From positions 1-64,000 of the forward strand of contig SUWT01000006.1 in NCBI GenBank assembly GCA_015061335.1: a stretch of 64,000 nt of DNA. The letters are read 5' to 3'. Under the pieces are notes generated by a model. It saw nothing but the letters and a program-made list of their open reading frames with translations. It did not search any database and was not told where the DNA came from. The translations under genes were made by a program, and so were the position numbers. This document shows, piece by piece, positions 46,248 through 55,185 of this stretch. The stretch's first letter is position 1. Each line of letters opens with the position of its first letter. The stretch comes from Lentimicrobiaceae bacterium (GTDB lineage Bacteria; Bacteroidota; Bacteroidia; Bacteroidales; F082).

Positions 46248-47338
46248 AACGAGTATTAGTATTGACAGGCGGTGGCGACTGTCCGGGATTAAACGCCGTG
46301 ATAAGAGCCATCGTGAAAAGAGCCTCGCAGGAGAAAGACTGGGAAGTACTTGGCAGCATACAAGCATTCAACGGAGTGTTGTGGGAACCATCGGAGATAG
46401 TGAGACTCACACCAGAGAGTGTGAGAGGAATACATTTCAGAGGCGGAACAATCTTAGAGACAACCAACAAAGGAGGCCCGTTCTCTTGGCCTGTAAAAAA
46501 TAACGACGGCACTTGGACGACAGTAGATCGCTCCGATGAGATGATAAAGAAACTTCAATATATGGGAATCGATTGCGTCATCAATATCGGCGGTGACGGC
46601 TCGCAGAGAATCTCCAAGAAGTTATACGACAAAGGTTTAAATATCATCGGAGTTCCAAAAACTATCGACAACGACTTATCTATGACTGACAGCACTTTCG
46701 GTTATCAGACCGCCGTCGAGATAGCTACTGAGGCGGTGGATAAGTTAGTCACGACGGCAGCAAGTCACAACCGCGTCTTTGTTTTAGAAGTGATGGGACG
46801 CGACGCCGGATGGATTGCATTGAACGCAGCCGTTGCTGGCGGAGCGGAAGTCTGCTTACTCCCAGAATTTCCTTACGACATAGAAAAGGTAAAAGAAAGA
46901 TTAGAAAGCCGTTTCGTTCACGACAGAGGTTTTGCCGTCGTTGTAATATCAGAAGGTGCTAAACCTAAAGACGGACAGCAGGTGTTTGAAGTCAGCAAGG
47001 AGGTTGGTTACGAAAACGTGAAATTAGGTGGCATCGGACAGAAATTCATCGAGCAGATGAAAGCCGCAGGTTTCAAGCACGATATGCGTGAGACTACATT
47101 AGGTCACCTGCAGAGAGGCGGAGTGCCGATTGCTTACGACAGAGTTTTGGCTTCGCAATTCGGTGTCAAGGCGTTTGAAATGGTATTGAATCAAGAATAT
47201 GGAAAGATGGTAGCATACCGTCACCCGAATATCATCTCAGTACCATTAGAAGACGCTGTCGCCAAGATGAATCTCGTTACAGAAGACCACGACTTAGTCA
47301 GAACAGCGAAAGGATTAGGAATTTCGTTGGGAATTTGA
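46244..47338 (+). CDS. pfkA: 6-phosphofructokinase, ATP-type with mixed signature
   Basis: A 364-residue phosphofructokinase. GGGDCPGLN (9-17) binds phosphate donor, GGDGS (116-120) has the Gly expected in ATP-dependent enzymes instead of the Asp of PPi enzymes, while PKTIDND (138-144) has the Lys typical of PPi or mixed-substrate enzymes instead of PGTIDND. GRDAGW and HLQRGG are also present. So this is a group III-like PFK probably using ATP. It is translationally coupled to aspS, an unusual pairing. Confidence 0.92.
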   Translation: MKRVLVLTGGGDCPGLNAVIRAIVKRASQEKDWEVLGSIQAFNGVLWEPSEIVRLTPESVRGIHFRGGTILETTNKGGPFSWPVKNNDGTWTTVDRSDEMIKKLQYMGIDCVINIGGDGSQRISKKLYDKGLNIIGVPKTIDNDLSMTDSTFGYQTAVEIATEAVDKLVTTAASHNRVFVLEVMGRDAGWIALNAAVAGGAEVCLLPEFPYDIEKVKERLESRFVHDRGFAVVVISEGAKPKDGQQVFEVSKEVGYENVKLGGIGQKFIEQMKAAGFKHDMRETTLGHLQRGGVPIAYDRVLASQFGVKAFEMVLNQEYGKMVAYRHPNIISVPLEDAVAKMNLVTEDHDLVRTAKGLGISLGI

Positions 47339-47364
47339 GGTAAATTATAATTATGCATTATGAA

Positions 47365-48624
47365 TTACAAGATATTCATTCTGTTCGCGTCCTGTTTTAG
47401 GAATACGAATATCATGATGCTGAACATCAATAGACTTGATCCTCCGTAACTTAGAAATGGCAATGGTATTCCTATGACGGGCATCAGACCTATAGTCATC
47501 CCTATATTTACAACGAAGTGGAAAAAGAATATTGATGCTATTCCGTATCCGTATATTCTACTGAAAGATGATCGTTGTCTTTCAGCTAAGATAATAATTC
47601 TTACCATGAAAGCCAGATACAGCATAAGTAAAATGAAAGATCCAATGAATCCGTGTTCTTCGCCAACGGTACAGAAAATGAAATCGGTATGCTGTTCAGG
47701 GACAAAGTTATATTTAGTCATGGTGCCTTGAAGGTGACCTTTACCAGTGAAACCTCCTGATCCTATTGCGATTTTTGATTGATGCAGGTTGTATCCAACG
47801 CCGTGAATGTCTTTTTCAATACCCAAAATAATATTGATACGCGTTCTTTGGTGTTGTTTTAATATCTTATAAAAGGCAAAATCGACGGATAATATAAATA
47901 TGGAAGACATAATAAACACTATTATTATTTTCCATATATTAGCTTTAGACTTTTCCATGAGGATAAATAATAATATGAATATTACGGTAAGACCTATCAA
48001 TACGTACCATTTAGAGAAAAAAAGTGTTAATAAAAAGAGAATAACAGCGAACGCTCCGAAGAGTAGTACTTTGCCAGACATGCCCTCTCGATAAAACACA
48101 AGAATAAAAGATAGAAACACTAAAGATGATCCTGCATCGCCTTGTTTGAGTATCAATAAGACAGGCAGTAGTACTATCCCGTATGCTAGTAATTGTGTTT
48201 TTATCTTCCCGAAGTCTGTTTTGATATTACCTAAGTAATGAGCTATAGCCAATGCTGTTGCGAATTTAGCCAGCTCTGAAGGCTGGAAAGAGAAACCTCC
48301 TATTTGTATCCATGATGTTGATCCACTTATAGTTGATCCTATCAGGAGTACTAATATTAGCATAAAAATAGCAAATGCATATATGATGTATGCGAAAGCA
48401 TTGAAAAATTTAGCGTCTATAAGTAGTATTATAAGACCAATGACAAGGCTGGCTCCAGCGAAAAGTATTTGTTTCCCATAGCATTGTGACAGATCGAAGA
48501 TGCTTGGATGTTGTTCGTTGAAAGCAGCGGCATAAATTGACATTATCCCTATGAATACAAGGGCGAAGTACATTAGCAGCAGCCACCAGTCGATCTTTCC
48601 GATTATGTTATTTCTTGTTGTCAT
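47365..48624 (-). CDS. rodA: Rod-shape peptidoglycan polymerase RodA
   Basis: A 419-residue SEDS-family protein with about ten membrane helices. Signatures include SWIQIGGFSFQPSELAKFA (with the Gln-Pro-Ser-Glu motif), EQHTDFIFCTVGEEHGFIGS and IGMTIGLMPVIGIPLPFLSYGGSS. SEDS proteins polymerise lipid II with a class B PBP. The partner, PBP2, is encoded just upstream on the same strand. No mreBCD genes are in the window. Confidence 0.95.
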   Translation of the reverse strand: MTTRNNIIGKIDWWLLLMYFALVFIGIMSIYAAAFNEQHPSIFDLSQCYGKQILFAGASLVIGLIILLIDAKFFNAFAYIIYAFAIFMLILVLLIGSTISGSTSWIQIGGFSFQPSELAKFATALAIAHYLGNIKTDFGKIKTQLLAYGIVLLPVLLILKQGDAGSSLVFLSFILVFYREGMSGKVLLFGAFAVILFLLTLFFSKWYVLIGLTVIFILLFILMEKSKANIWKIIIVFIMSSIFILSVDFAFYKILKQHQRTRINIILGIEKDIHGVGYNLHQSKIAIGSGGFTGKGHLQGTMTKYNFVPEQHTDFIFCTVGEEHGFIGSFILLMLYLAFMVRIIILAERQRSSFSRIYGYGIASIFFFHFVVNIGMTIGLMPVIGIPLPFLSYGGSSLLMFSIMIFVFLKQDANRMNIL

Positions 48625-48626
48625 TT

Positions 48627-48738
48627 TTTAGTTTAAAGTTTAAGGTTTAAAGTTTAAAGTAGTTTTAAAGTTGAATGTTCTTAAGTTTTATAGTTTATCA
48701 AAAATTAACCTTAAACCTTAAGCATTAAACCTTAAACC
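48627..48738. repeat. TTTAAAG/AACCTTA repeats forming an inverted pair
   Basis: TTTAAAG-type heptamers at 48627-48660 and the complementary AAACCTTA-type heptamers at 48706-48738 fill the gap between mrdA and rodA. They could fold into a long imperfect hairpin in the mRNA between the two partners. Confidence 0.55.
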
Positions 48739-48744
48739 AGATTT

Positions 48745-50550
48745 TCAATTCTCAATAAATCGTTTTTCTTTTTTAGTATCTTTAATATAACCTCTTAAAT
48801 ACTTCTCTATCATGAGACTTGCTATAGGAGCGGCCCATTGTGATCCGAATCCCGCATTCTCTACAACTACGGCAACTGCTATCTTAGGATTATCAGCAGG
48901 GGCGAATCCCATAAACAAAGAATGGTCATCACCATGAGGATTTTCTGCGGTGCCGGTCTTGCCAGCAATCTTGATACTATCTATTTTTGAATATCGTGCT
49001 GTGCCACTTTCACCTTCAAAGACACGGCACATCCCGATCTTTACATCTTCAAAATATTTCCTTTTAATGTCAACAGATCTCCTCGTTGTCATTGTAGAGT
49101 CGATAGGCGTTCCGTCATCGAAAGATTTTATCAGATGAGGGGGATAATAATATCCTTTATTGGCAATGACAGCAGCCATATTAGCAAGTTGAAGTGGAGT
49201 GACTAAAATCTCTCCCTGACCTATACTCAATGATCTTACTGTCATAGAATTCCATACACCTCTATACATTTTATCGTAAAATTCTGCAGTAGGAATATTG
49301 CCGGATACTTCAGACGGAATATCTGTCTTATATGTATTCCCTAAACCAAAACTAATGACATTATTGTACCAGTAATTGTATGCTTCTTTAGATGAAGCAA
49401 AACGAGGCATACTAAACATCTGTTTGAAAACTTTCCAGAAATAAGGATTACATGAGTTCTCTATAGCTTCATAGATGTCAAGTGGTGAACTATGATTATG
49501 TGTACATCTAATAGGTTGGCTTTCAGGTCCTTCACATGATATTAAGGAGTTAGGATGCACAGCTCCGCTTTGTAGTGTTATCAGGGCATTAATCATTTTA
49601 AAAGTTGATCCAGGTGGATATATTCCGCTTGTAGCTCTGTTTATGAGAGGTTTCAGACTATCATTTAGCAAGCGTCGATAGTTGTCTCCACGTACCCTAC
49701 CTACTAATTCATTAGGATCATAAGAAGGACTTGATATCAAAGCCAATACCTCACCCGATGAAGGTTCTATCGCTACAATGGAGCCTGTTTTGTTTTTCAT
49801 CAGAGCCTCTCCATAAAGCTGAAGTTCGGCATCAAGACCGAGAAAGATGTCTTTGCCTGCAATAGGAAGAGTATCGAACTTACCCTCCTCGAAACTTTCT
49901 TTTTCTCTGTTATGAACATCTACAACGATGATTTTCAATCCTTTCTCACCCCTTAGTTCGTTCTCATAAAAACTCTCTATGCCTGACTTGCCGATATAAT
50001 CTCCTGATTTATAATATGTATCTTTTTCTAAATCTTTTTTATCAACTTCACCGATATTGCCAAGAGTGTGTGCAGCAATTGGATATGGATACTTTCTTGC
50101 AGAACGTGTCTGAAAATAAAATCCATTAAATTGATGAAGACTCTCTGCTATTTTTCCATATTCTTCTTTGGTAAACTGTGTCATAAAAGCAGATGGACTG
50201 AAGGATGAATATTTTCTGGCTTTTCTTATCTTTTCAATATACGATTCTTTGCTGATATTCAATATATTGCATAAAGCAGTGGTGTCAATGTTCTTTACTT
50301 GACGAGGTATGACCATCAAATCGTATATGGCTTCATTATAAACAAGAAGATTTCCGTTTCTGTCGAATATCTTTCCTCTCGCCGGATATTGTGTTATGTA
50401 TCGTAAGGTGTTGTTGTCAGAAGAACGTTTATATGAATTGTCCAATACCTGAATCATGAATAATTTTACCAATAAGATCAAAGTGGCAATAGCAAAAATA
50501 GCTATTACTACAAATCTTCTCGACGAATAATTTATCTTATTATTAATCAT
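48745..50550 (-). CDS. mrdA: Penicillin-binding protein 2
   Basis: A 601-residue class B PBP from ATG 50550. One N-terminal membrane helix (about 12-34) precedes the PBP dimer domain (RGKIFDRNGNLLVYN) and the transpeptidase domain: STFK (315-318) carries the acylated Ser, ENSCN the SxN motif and GKTGTAENP (about 530) the KTG box. It cross-links peptidoglycan during elongation together with RodA, encoded 120 bases downstream across a repeat-filled gap. The longer frame upstream of 50550 passes through the promoter and is unlikely to be translated. Confidence 0.95.
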   Translation of the reverse strand: MINNKINYSSRRFVVIAIFAIATLILLVKLFMIQVLDNSYKRSSDNNTLRYITQYPARGKIFDRNGNLLVYNEAIYDLMVIPRQVKNIDTTALCNILNISKESYIEKIRKARKYSSFSPSAFMTQFTKEEYGKIAESLHQFNGFYFQTRSARKYPYPIAAHTLGNIGEVDKKDLEKDTYYKSGDYIGKSGIESFYENELRGEKGLKIIVVDVHNREKESFEEGKFDTLPIAGKDIFLGLDAELQLYGEALMKNKTGSIVAIEPSSGEVLALISSPSYDPNELVGRVRGDNYRRLLNDSLKPLINRATSGIYPPGSTFKMINALITLQSGAVHPNSLISCEGPESQPIRCTHNHSSPLDIYEAIENSCNPYFWKVFKQMFSMPRFASSKEAYNYWYNNVISFGLGNTYKTDIPSEVSGNIPTAEFYDKMYRGVWNSMTVRSLSIGQGEILVTPLQLANMAAVIANKGYYYPPHLIKSFDDGTPIDSTMTTRRSVDIKRKYFEDVKIGMCRVFEGESGTARYSKIDSIKIAGKTGTAENPHGDDHSLFMGFAPADNPKIAVAVVVENAGFGSQWAAPIASLMIEKYLRGYIKDTKKEKRFIEN

Positions 50551-50585
50551 GATCAGACCAAATTGCAGTATGAAAAATTGGATAA

Positions 50586-50593
50586 CAAAATTA
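50586..50593 (-). promoter_or_regulatory. -7 box of mrdA
   Basis: TAATTTTG on the minus strand, 36 bases ahead of the ATG at 50550. Confidence 0.4.
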
Positions 50594-50613
50594 CAAAAAA
50601 AAGACATATTTAC

Positions 50614-50645
50614 TTGTGTTATCATGAAAAAAGTTTATATATTTG
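50614..50645 (+). promoter_or_regulatory. Promoter of the capsule export operon
   Basis: TTG (50614-50616), 21 bases, TATATTTG (50638-50645) and CA. The transcript would start near 50652, which rules out the upstream TTG and ATG starts and favours ATG 50667. Confidence 0.55.
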
Positions 50646-50666
50646 CAAATGAATAAAATAAGGGAA

Positions 50667-51158
50667 ATGCGCATTTTTTTGAAGGTATTATTTTTAGTTG
50701 TCGTGTTTGTTTCATGTTCAAAACATCAGGATTTTGTTGTTATTAACAAGAGTTTTGACAATGAAGAATGGGAGCGTTTTGAATATTTAAATGGAAAAAT
50801 TGAAATTGCAGACGCTGCTTCCAAGTATGATATTGTTATGGAAGTCGTTGTCTCTGATACATATCCTAGTTATTATGAGAACCATCAGAAAGATGGTGAT
50901 TTGCCGTTTAACATGACAATAATTAATCCGGATAATAGTGGTTCTCGTTCTAGAGATTATAATTTCAAACTGAAAGACAAAGAAGGTAATTGGAAATCTG
51001 ACAAAAGGAACGGATATTATACGTTTCGTTTACCTGTCATCAGCGAAATGACATTTAGTGATGATGGTGTTTATGAGGTTAAAATCGAAAATAAATATCA
51101 TAGAGATCCATTAGCCGGTATTAAAAGCTTAAAGATAGAGTGTGTAAGTTTAAAATAA
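50667..51158 (+). CDS. GldH-like lipoprotein
   Basis: A 163-residue lipoprotein started at ATG 50667, giving MRIFLKVLFLVVVFVSC with a lipobox. The body is beta-rich, with FDNEEWERFEYLNGKIEI, LPFNMTIINPDNSGSRSRD, DKEGNWKSDKRNGYYTFRLP and a closing strand VYEVKIENKYHRDPLAGIKSL. Length and the closing segment resemble gliding/T9SS lipoprotein GldH, but the match is weak. It leads the capsule export genes, 14 bases ahead of the next start. Confidence 0.5.
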   Translation: MRIFLKVLFLVVVFVSCSKHQDFVVINKSFDNEEWERFEYLNGKIEIADAASKYDIVMEVVVSDTYPSYYENHQKDGDLPFNMTIINPDNSGSRSRDYNFKLKDKEGNWKSDKRNGYYTFRLPVISEMTFSDDGVYEVKIENKYHRDPLAGIKSLKIECVSLK

Positions 51159-51172
51159 GTAATTTTAACGTC

Positions 51173-51991
51173 ATGAGAAAAATAGTTTTATTGTTCTGTG
51201 TGTTGTCGATAGTGGCAGTTTCAAGTTTTACATCATGTGTTTCCATGAAGAAAATATTATATCTTCAGGATGAGAGCATGTTGAACGATAGTGTATTTAT
51301 GTCGATAGAATACCCAAATGAACGTTCATTTAATTATAAAGTTCAGCCTGGTGATAATTTGTACATAAGAATTTCTAGTCTTGATGAGAAATTTGCAGCA
51401 TATTTCAACCTCATGAATCAGGGTGCTTATATGAACACCAGTACTCAATATAGCAGTGGTAATGCCAGCATTTACCTTAACGGATATACGGTAGGTGATG
51501 ATGGAAATATTGAGATTCCCTTTGCAGGAAAAGTGTTTGTAAAAGATCTTACCGTTGATGAGATACAGTACAAGATTCAAGAAATCATGGGAGAATATCT
51601 CCGTCAGACAGTGGTTTACGTCAAGCTTGGAGTTTTCAACTTGACAATACTTGGTGAAGTAGCCCGTCCAGGACAATACCAGATATATCAATCTGACATT
51701 AATTTGTTCCAAGCTCTGGCTTTGGCTGGTAATGCAACAGATTATGCCAATAAATCTAATATCAAAATCATCCACCAAACACCTAAAGGATCTCAAATCG
51801 TTAAGGTTAATATGAATGATGCAGATATTTTATCATCTCCTGATTATTATCTGAAACCAAACGACATCATCTATGTAGAACCATTGAAGATGAAACAATA
51901 TGGTTTCACCAGCGTACCATACGGTACAATCATCTCAGCCATGTCGCTGTTGGTTACATGTCTGACATTCGTTATAGTTTATATGCAATAA
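51173..51991 (+). CDS. Polysaccharide export outer-membrane lipoprotein (Wza-like)
   Basis: A 272-residue lipoprotein from ATG 51173 with lipobox FTSC. The polysaccharide export domain (YKVQPGDNLYIRISSLDEKF and GNIEIPFAGKVFVKDLTVDEI) is followed by an SLBB domain (LTILGEVARPGQYQIYQ) and a C-terminal hydrophobic helix (TIISAMSLLVTCLTFVIVY), as usual for Bacteroidota homologues. It should form the outer-membrane channel for capsule or exopolysaccharide and pair with the autokinase encoded next. Confidence 0.93.
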   Translation: MRKIVLLFCVLSIVAVSSFTSCVSMKKILYLQDESMLNDSVFMSIEYPNERSFNYKVQPGDNLYIRISSLDEKFAAYFNLMNQGAYMNTSTQYSSGNASIYLNGYTVGDDGNIEIPFAGKVFVKDLTVDEIQYKIQEIMGEYLRQTVVYVKLGVFNLTILGEVARPGQYQIYQSDINLFQALALAGNATDYANKSNIKIIHQTPKGSQIVKVNMNDADILSSPDYYLKPNDIIYVEPLKMKQYGFTSVPYGTIISAMSLLVTCLTFVIVYMQ

Positions 51992-52011
51992 TTCTGAAAA
52001 TAATTTTTTAT

Positions 52012-54525
52012 ATGGATAATACAGAATTTCAAAACAAACCTCAGTATCAAGAAGAAGAAGTCCTTGATCTGAAAAATATCATTGTAAAAGTTCTTAGTTA
52101 TTGGTATTTATTTGTCGCAGGCGTTCTTATCGCTTTAGTGATCGGTTTTATTTATAACAGATACACTCCAAGTGTATATCAGGTGTCGGCATCAGTATAT
52201 GTAAAGGAGGATAAAATGACCATCGACCCTACATCTATGATGACGGGCTTGACATTTAAATCTAATATCAATATTGATAATGAAATTGGAATATTACAAT
52301 CGTTTACATTAAAAGAAAGAGCTATAAAAGAGTTAGAGTTCTTTAACGTTTCTTATTATTTGACTGGTCGTGTGGCGACACGTGAGATTTATAAAGAAAC
52401 TCCTTTTAATGTCGAGATAGATTACGATACATTACAGACTGTCGGTATCAAATATAGAATAGATTTCATCGATCAGGAAAGTTATGTGTTGACAACACAA
52501 GAAGGTCGCCGCGGTGTTTATGATTATTCTAAAGATATTAATGTCGGACCTATTGAAGTAATGGAGACCAGCAATATCTACAAATTTGGAGAATGGGTTG
52601 ACAACGGTTATAACAGATTCCGTGTCGTTCTCAATAGCAATTATACTCCTATTGATGAAACTGATGAGGAAGCTAAAGAAAAAAGCAAATACATGAAATA
52701 TAGCTTCATCATCAATAGTAGATTAGCTCTTATATCTCAGTTTAGCAGCCTGTCTATTGCTCAAAGTACAAAAATGTCTTCTATTTTGAATATGTCTATT
52801 CAAGGTCAGAATCCTCAGAAGATAACAGATTATCTTAACAAGTTGTTGGAAGAATATATGGAAAGAAACTTGGAGCAAAAGAATCTTGTTTCTGAAAATA
52901 CAGTGAAGTTTATTGATTTACAACTGGTTGGTATTGAAGAGGCTTTGAATGAAGCTGAGTTGGATTTACAAAAATTCCAGGAAGGTAATGAATTTATGGA
53001 TTTGAGTACTCAGTCCAGAACGGCTTATGGTCATCTTAAAGAAGTTGAGAAACGTAAAGCAGAACTTGAACTTAGTATCAAATATTATGAAAACCTTTTA
53101 GATTATATCAAAAAGAATATTGATGATGTCGATAAATTAGTTGTGCCAAGTGCTATGGGTATTCAAGACCAGATTCTTAACAAACTTGTTCTTGATTTGA
53201 TCGCATTATCATCTGAAAAAGCAAGATTGTTGACAACATCTGCAGAGAAAAACCCTGTCGTTCTAAATATCGACGAGCTAATTTTCCAAACAAAGAAACG
53301 TTTGTTGGAAAATATCGAAAATATGATTAACAATACTAATGTCACAATAGATGAGTTAACTCGTCAGATTCAAGAATATGAAGCTCAAATCAATGAATTG
53401 CCTACAACACAACGTATGTATTTGGGCTATGAACGTAAATTCTCTCTTAATGATGAACTTTATAAGTTTTTGATGCAGAAACGTGCTGAGGCTCAGATTG
53501 TTATGGCAAGCAATAGCCCTGATAACAGTGTTATCGATGCCGCTAGAGTGTCTAGAGCCAGAAAGGTAGCACCTAGAAGCATGATGATATATTTGGTATG
53601 TATGGTTATGGGTTGTGCTATCCCTGCAGCATTCATATTCCTAAAGGAAATCTTAAATACTAAGATACTTGAAAGAAGTGATATTGAAAAGATTACCAAA
53701 ATACCTATTATCGGTCAAATACCTTATACCAGTCCTGCTGAGGCTAAGTCGAGTTCAACATTAGTAATTGATTCTCCTAAATCTCCTGTATCTGAAGCCT
53801 TTAGATCTATCAGAACTAATATTGAATATATTGTCCAAGGTAAGGATAAATGTGTGTTTTCTGTCATAGCCGACTCTCCTCATATTGGTAAGACATATAT
53901 TTCCATCAATATGGCATCTATCTATGCCATGTATGGTAAGAAAACTGTTTTAGTAGGTATGGACCTTAGAAAGCCTCGTCTATATCAAGAGTTCAACTTG
54001 TCAAATAAGCTTGGCGTAAGTTCATATTTAGCAGGTAAAGCATCTATAAGTGAGATCGTTCAACATTCTGGTAAACTGCCTACTCTTGATATTATTACAG
54101 CAGGTCCTGTTCCACCAAATCCAGCAGAACTTATCGCTTCTGACCGTTGTACCGAGTTCTTCAATCAATTAAAAGAGATCTATGATTACATTATTATCGA
54201 TACTCCTCCTCTCATGTGGGTTACAGATGCTCTCCTTTTGATGAAGCATGTTGATACCTCTATATATGTTGTCCGTCAGAATGAAACTAATAAGAAAGCC
54301 TTCGAAACTGTTATCAAAGACTTGGAAAATCGTAAATGTAACATAAGTTTGGTAGTAAACGGTATCAACTATAAAGGATTATATGGCTATCGTTACAGCT
54401 ATGGTTATGGCGGTTATGGCTATGGTTATGGCTATGGATACGGTTATGGTAAAGGTTATGGCTATGGTAGTGGTTATTATGACGAAGAACATGACCCTAA
54501 GAAAAAACACAGAAATAAAAGATAA
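52012..54525 (+). CDS. Wzc-type tyrosine autokinase of polysaccharide export
   Basis: An 837-residue inner-membrane protein from ATG 52012. A Wzz domain lies between membrane helices at about 32-52 and 530-550, with a long coiled coil between. The cytoplasmic BY-kinase domain has Walker A SPHIGKT (about 622-628; the usual first Gly is replaced), Walker A' VLVGMDLRKPR and Walker B YIIIDTPP. The tail is a striking Tyr/Gly repeat with 16 Tyr (GYGYGYGYGYGKGYGYG), the usual site of autophosphorylation. It controls chain length and export of the polysaccharide with the Wza-like protein. Confidence 0.93.
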   Translation: MDNTEFQNKPQYQEEEVLDLKNIIVKVLSYWYLFVAGVLIALVIGFIYNRYTPSVYQVSASVYVKEDKMTIDPTSMMTGLTFKSNINIDNEIGILQSFTLKERAIKELEFFNVSYYLTGRVATREIYKETPFNVEIDYDTLQTVGIKYRIDFIDQESYVLTTQEGRRGVYDYSKDINVGPIEVMETSNIYKFGEWVDNGYNRFRVVLNSNYTPIDETDEEAKEKSKYMKYSFIINSRLALISQFSSLSIAQSTKMSSILNMSIQGQNPQKITDYLNKLLEEYMERNLEQKNLVSENTVKFIDLQLVGIEEALNEAELDLQKFQEGNEFMDLSTQSRTAYGHLKEVEKRKAELELSIKYYENLLDYIKKNIDDVDKLVVPSAMGIQDQILNKLVLDLIALSSEKARLLTTSAEKNPVVLNIDELIFQTKKRLLENIENMINNTNVTIDELTRQIQEYEAQINELPTTQRMYLGYERKFSLNDELYKFLMQKRAEAQIVMASNSPDNSVIDAARVSRARKVAPRSMMIYLVCMVMGCAIPAAFIFLKEILNTKILERSDIEKITKIPIIGQIPYTSPAEAKSSSTLVIDSPKSPVSEAFRSIRTNIEYIVQGKDKCVFSVIADSPHIGKTYISINMASIYAMYGKKTVLVGMDLRKPRLYQEFNLSNKLGVSSYLAGKASISEIVQHSGKLPTLDIITAGPVPPNPAELIASDRCTEFFNQLKEIYDYIIIDTPPLMWVTDALLLMKHVDTSIYVVRQNETNKKAFETVIKDLENRKCNISLVVNGINYKGLYGYRYSYGYGGYGYGYGYGYGYGKGYGYGSGYYDEEHDPKKKHRNKR
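54370..54480 (+). repeat. GGTTATGGCTAT tandem repeat coding the Tyr/Gly tail
   Basis: Hexamer-like units of GGNTAT repeat through the end of the autokinase gene. All units are in frame, so gain or loss of units would change the number of Tyr without breaking the gene. Confidence 0.7.
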
Positions 54526-54546
54526 CATCTTTGTTATCAATTGAAT

Positions 54547-55065
54547 ATGACTGTTTTAAAAGAACATAAGGAATGGTTCGCTATCTATGTGAGATCAAGA
54601 ACCGAGAAAAAAGTCTTTAAATCTCTCCAAGATGAGGGTATCGAATCATTCCTGCCTCTAATAACAAGATTAAAACAATGGAGCGACCGCAAAAAAAAAG
54701 TGGAAGAACCATTGTTTCGTTCTTATCTGTTCGTACATATCGATAGAAAAGAATGTGCTAAAGTCCAAAAAATATCAGGTGTCGTTAAATTTATTAAATT
54801 CGAAAATCAAGCGGTAACTGTACCTGATAATCAAATATTAGCAATTAAAGAATTTATAAATGACACTGACCTTCATGATGTTGATTACTCCGATATCAAA
54901 GAAGGTGAACTCGTGATAATAAGATCAGGACAGATGAAGGGACTGGTTGGTAGATTTGTTGAGGTCAGAGGTAAGCATCGTCTTATCGTTGATATAGATG
55001 TTATAGGACAAACGATTCCTGTCAATGTTTCTCGTTCTAACGTTGAGGCATTCCGAAATAATTAA
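54547..55065 (+). CDS. UpxY/NusG-family transcription antiterminator
   Basis: A 172-residue protein from ATG 54547. The NusG N-terminal domain (WFAIYVRSRTEKKVFKSLQ, then PLFRSYLFVHID and VVKFIKFENQ) is followed by a KOW domain (IKEGELVIIRSGQMKGLVGRFVEVRGK). In Bacteroides, UpxY proteins let RNA polymerase read through long capsule operons. Those genes are usually first in the operon; here it is last, 21 bases after the autokinase, with no glycosyltransferases beyond. It may act on another locus. Confidence 0.88.
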   Translation: MTVLKEHKEWFAIYVRSRTEKKVFKSLQDEGIESFLPLITRLKQWSDRKKKVEEPLFRSYLFVHIDRKECAKVQKISGVVKFIKFENQAVTVPDNQILAIKEFINDTDLHDVDYSDIKEGELVIIRSGQMKGLVGRFVEVRGKHRLIVDIDVIGQTIPVNVSRSNVEAFRNN

Positions 55066-55091
55066 AGTGACCTCATAATTGTAATTAAAAT

Positions 55092-55144
55092 GAGACGTAT
55101 CAATGATTCCTGAAATATAAATAATCATTGATACGTCTCTACGA
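55092..55144 (-). repeat. Palindromic element copy E (GTAGAGACG family)
   Basis: GAGACGTATCAATGAT (55092-55107) and ATCATTGATACGTCTC (55124-55139) are perfectly complementary over 16 bases. On the minus strand it begins GTAGAGACGTATC. It lies between two convergent genes, where its hairpin could act as a two-way terminator. Confidence 0.85.
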
Positions 55145-55146
55145 CA

Positions 55147-55185
55147 AATGTTAATTATACATTGTTAATCGTTAATTATTCTTCA
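55147..55185. repeat. TTAATTATACATTGTTAATC simple repeat
   Basis: Copies of TTAATTAT/TTGTTAATCGTTAATTATTC follow element E up to the end of the flavodiiron gene. It belongs to the same repeat type as 7066-7136. Confidence 0.45.

Noticed and set aside
51326-51796. 156-codon frame opposite the Wza-like gene
   Set aside because: Antisense shadow; the plus-strand export protein is certain.
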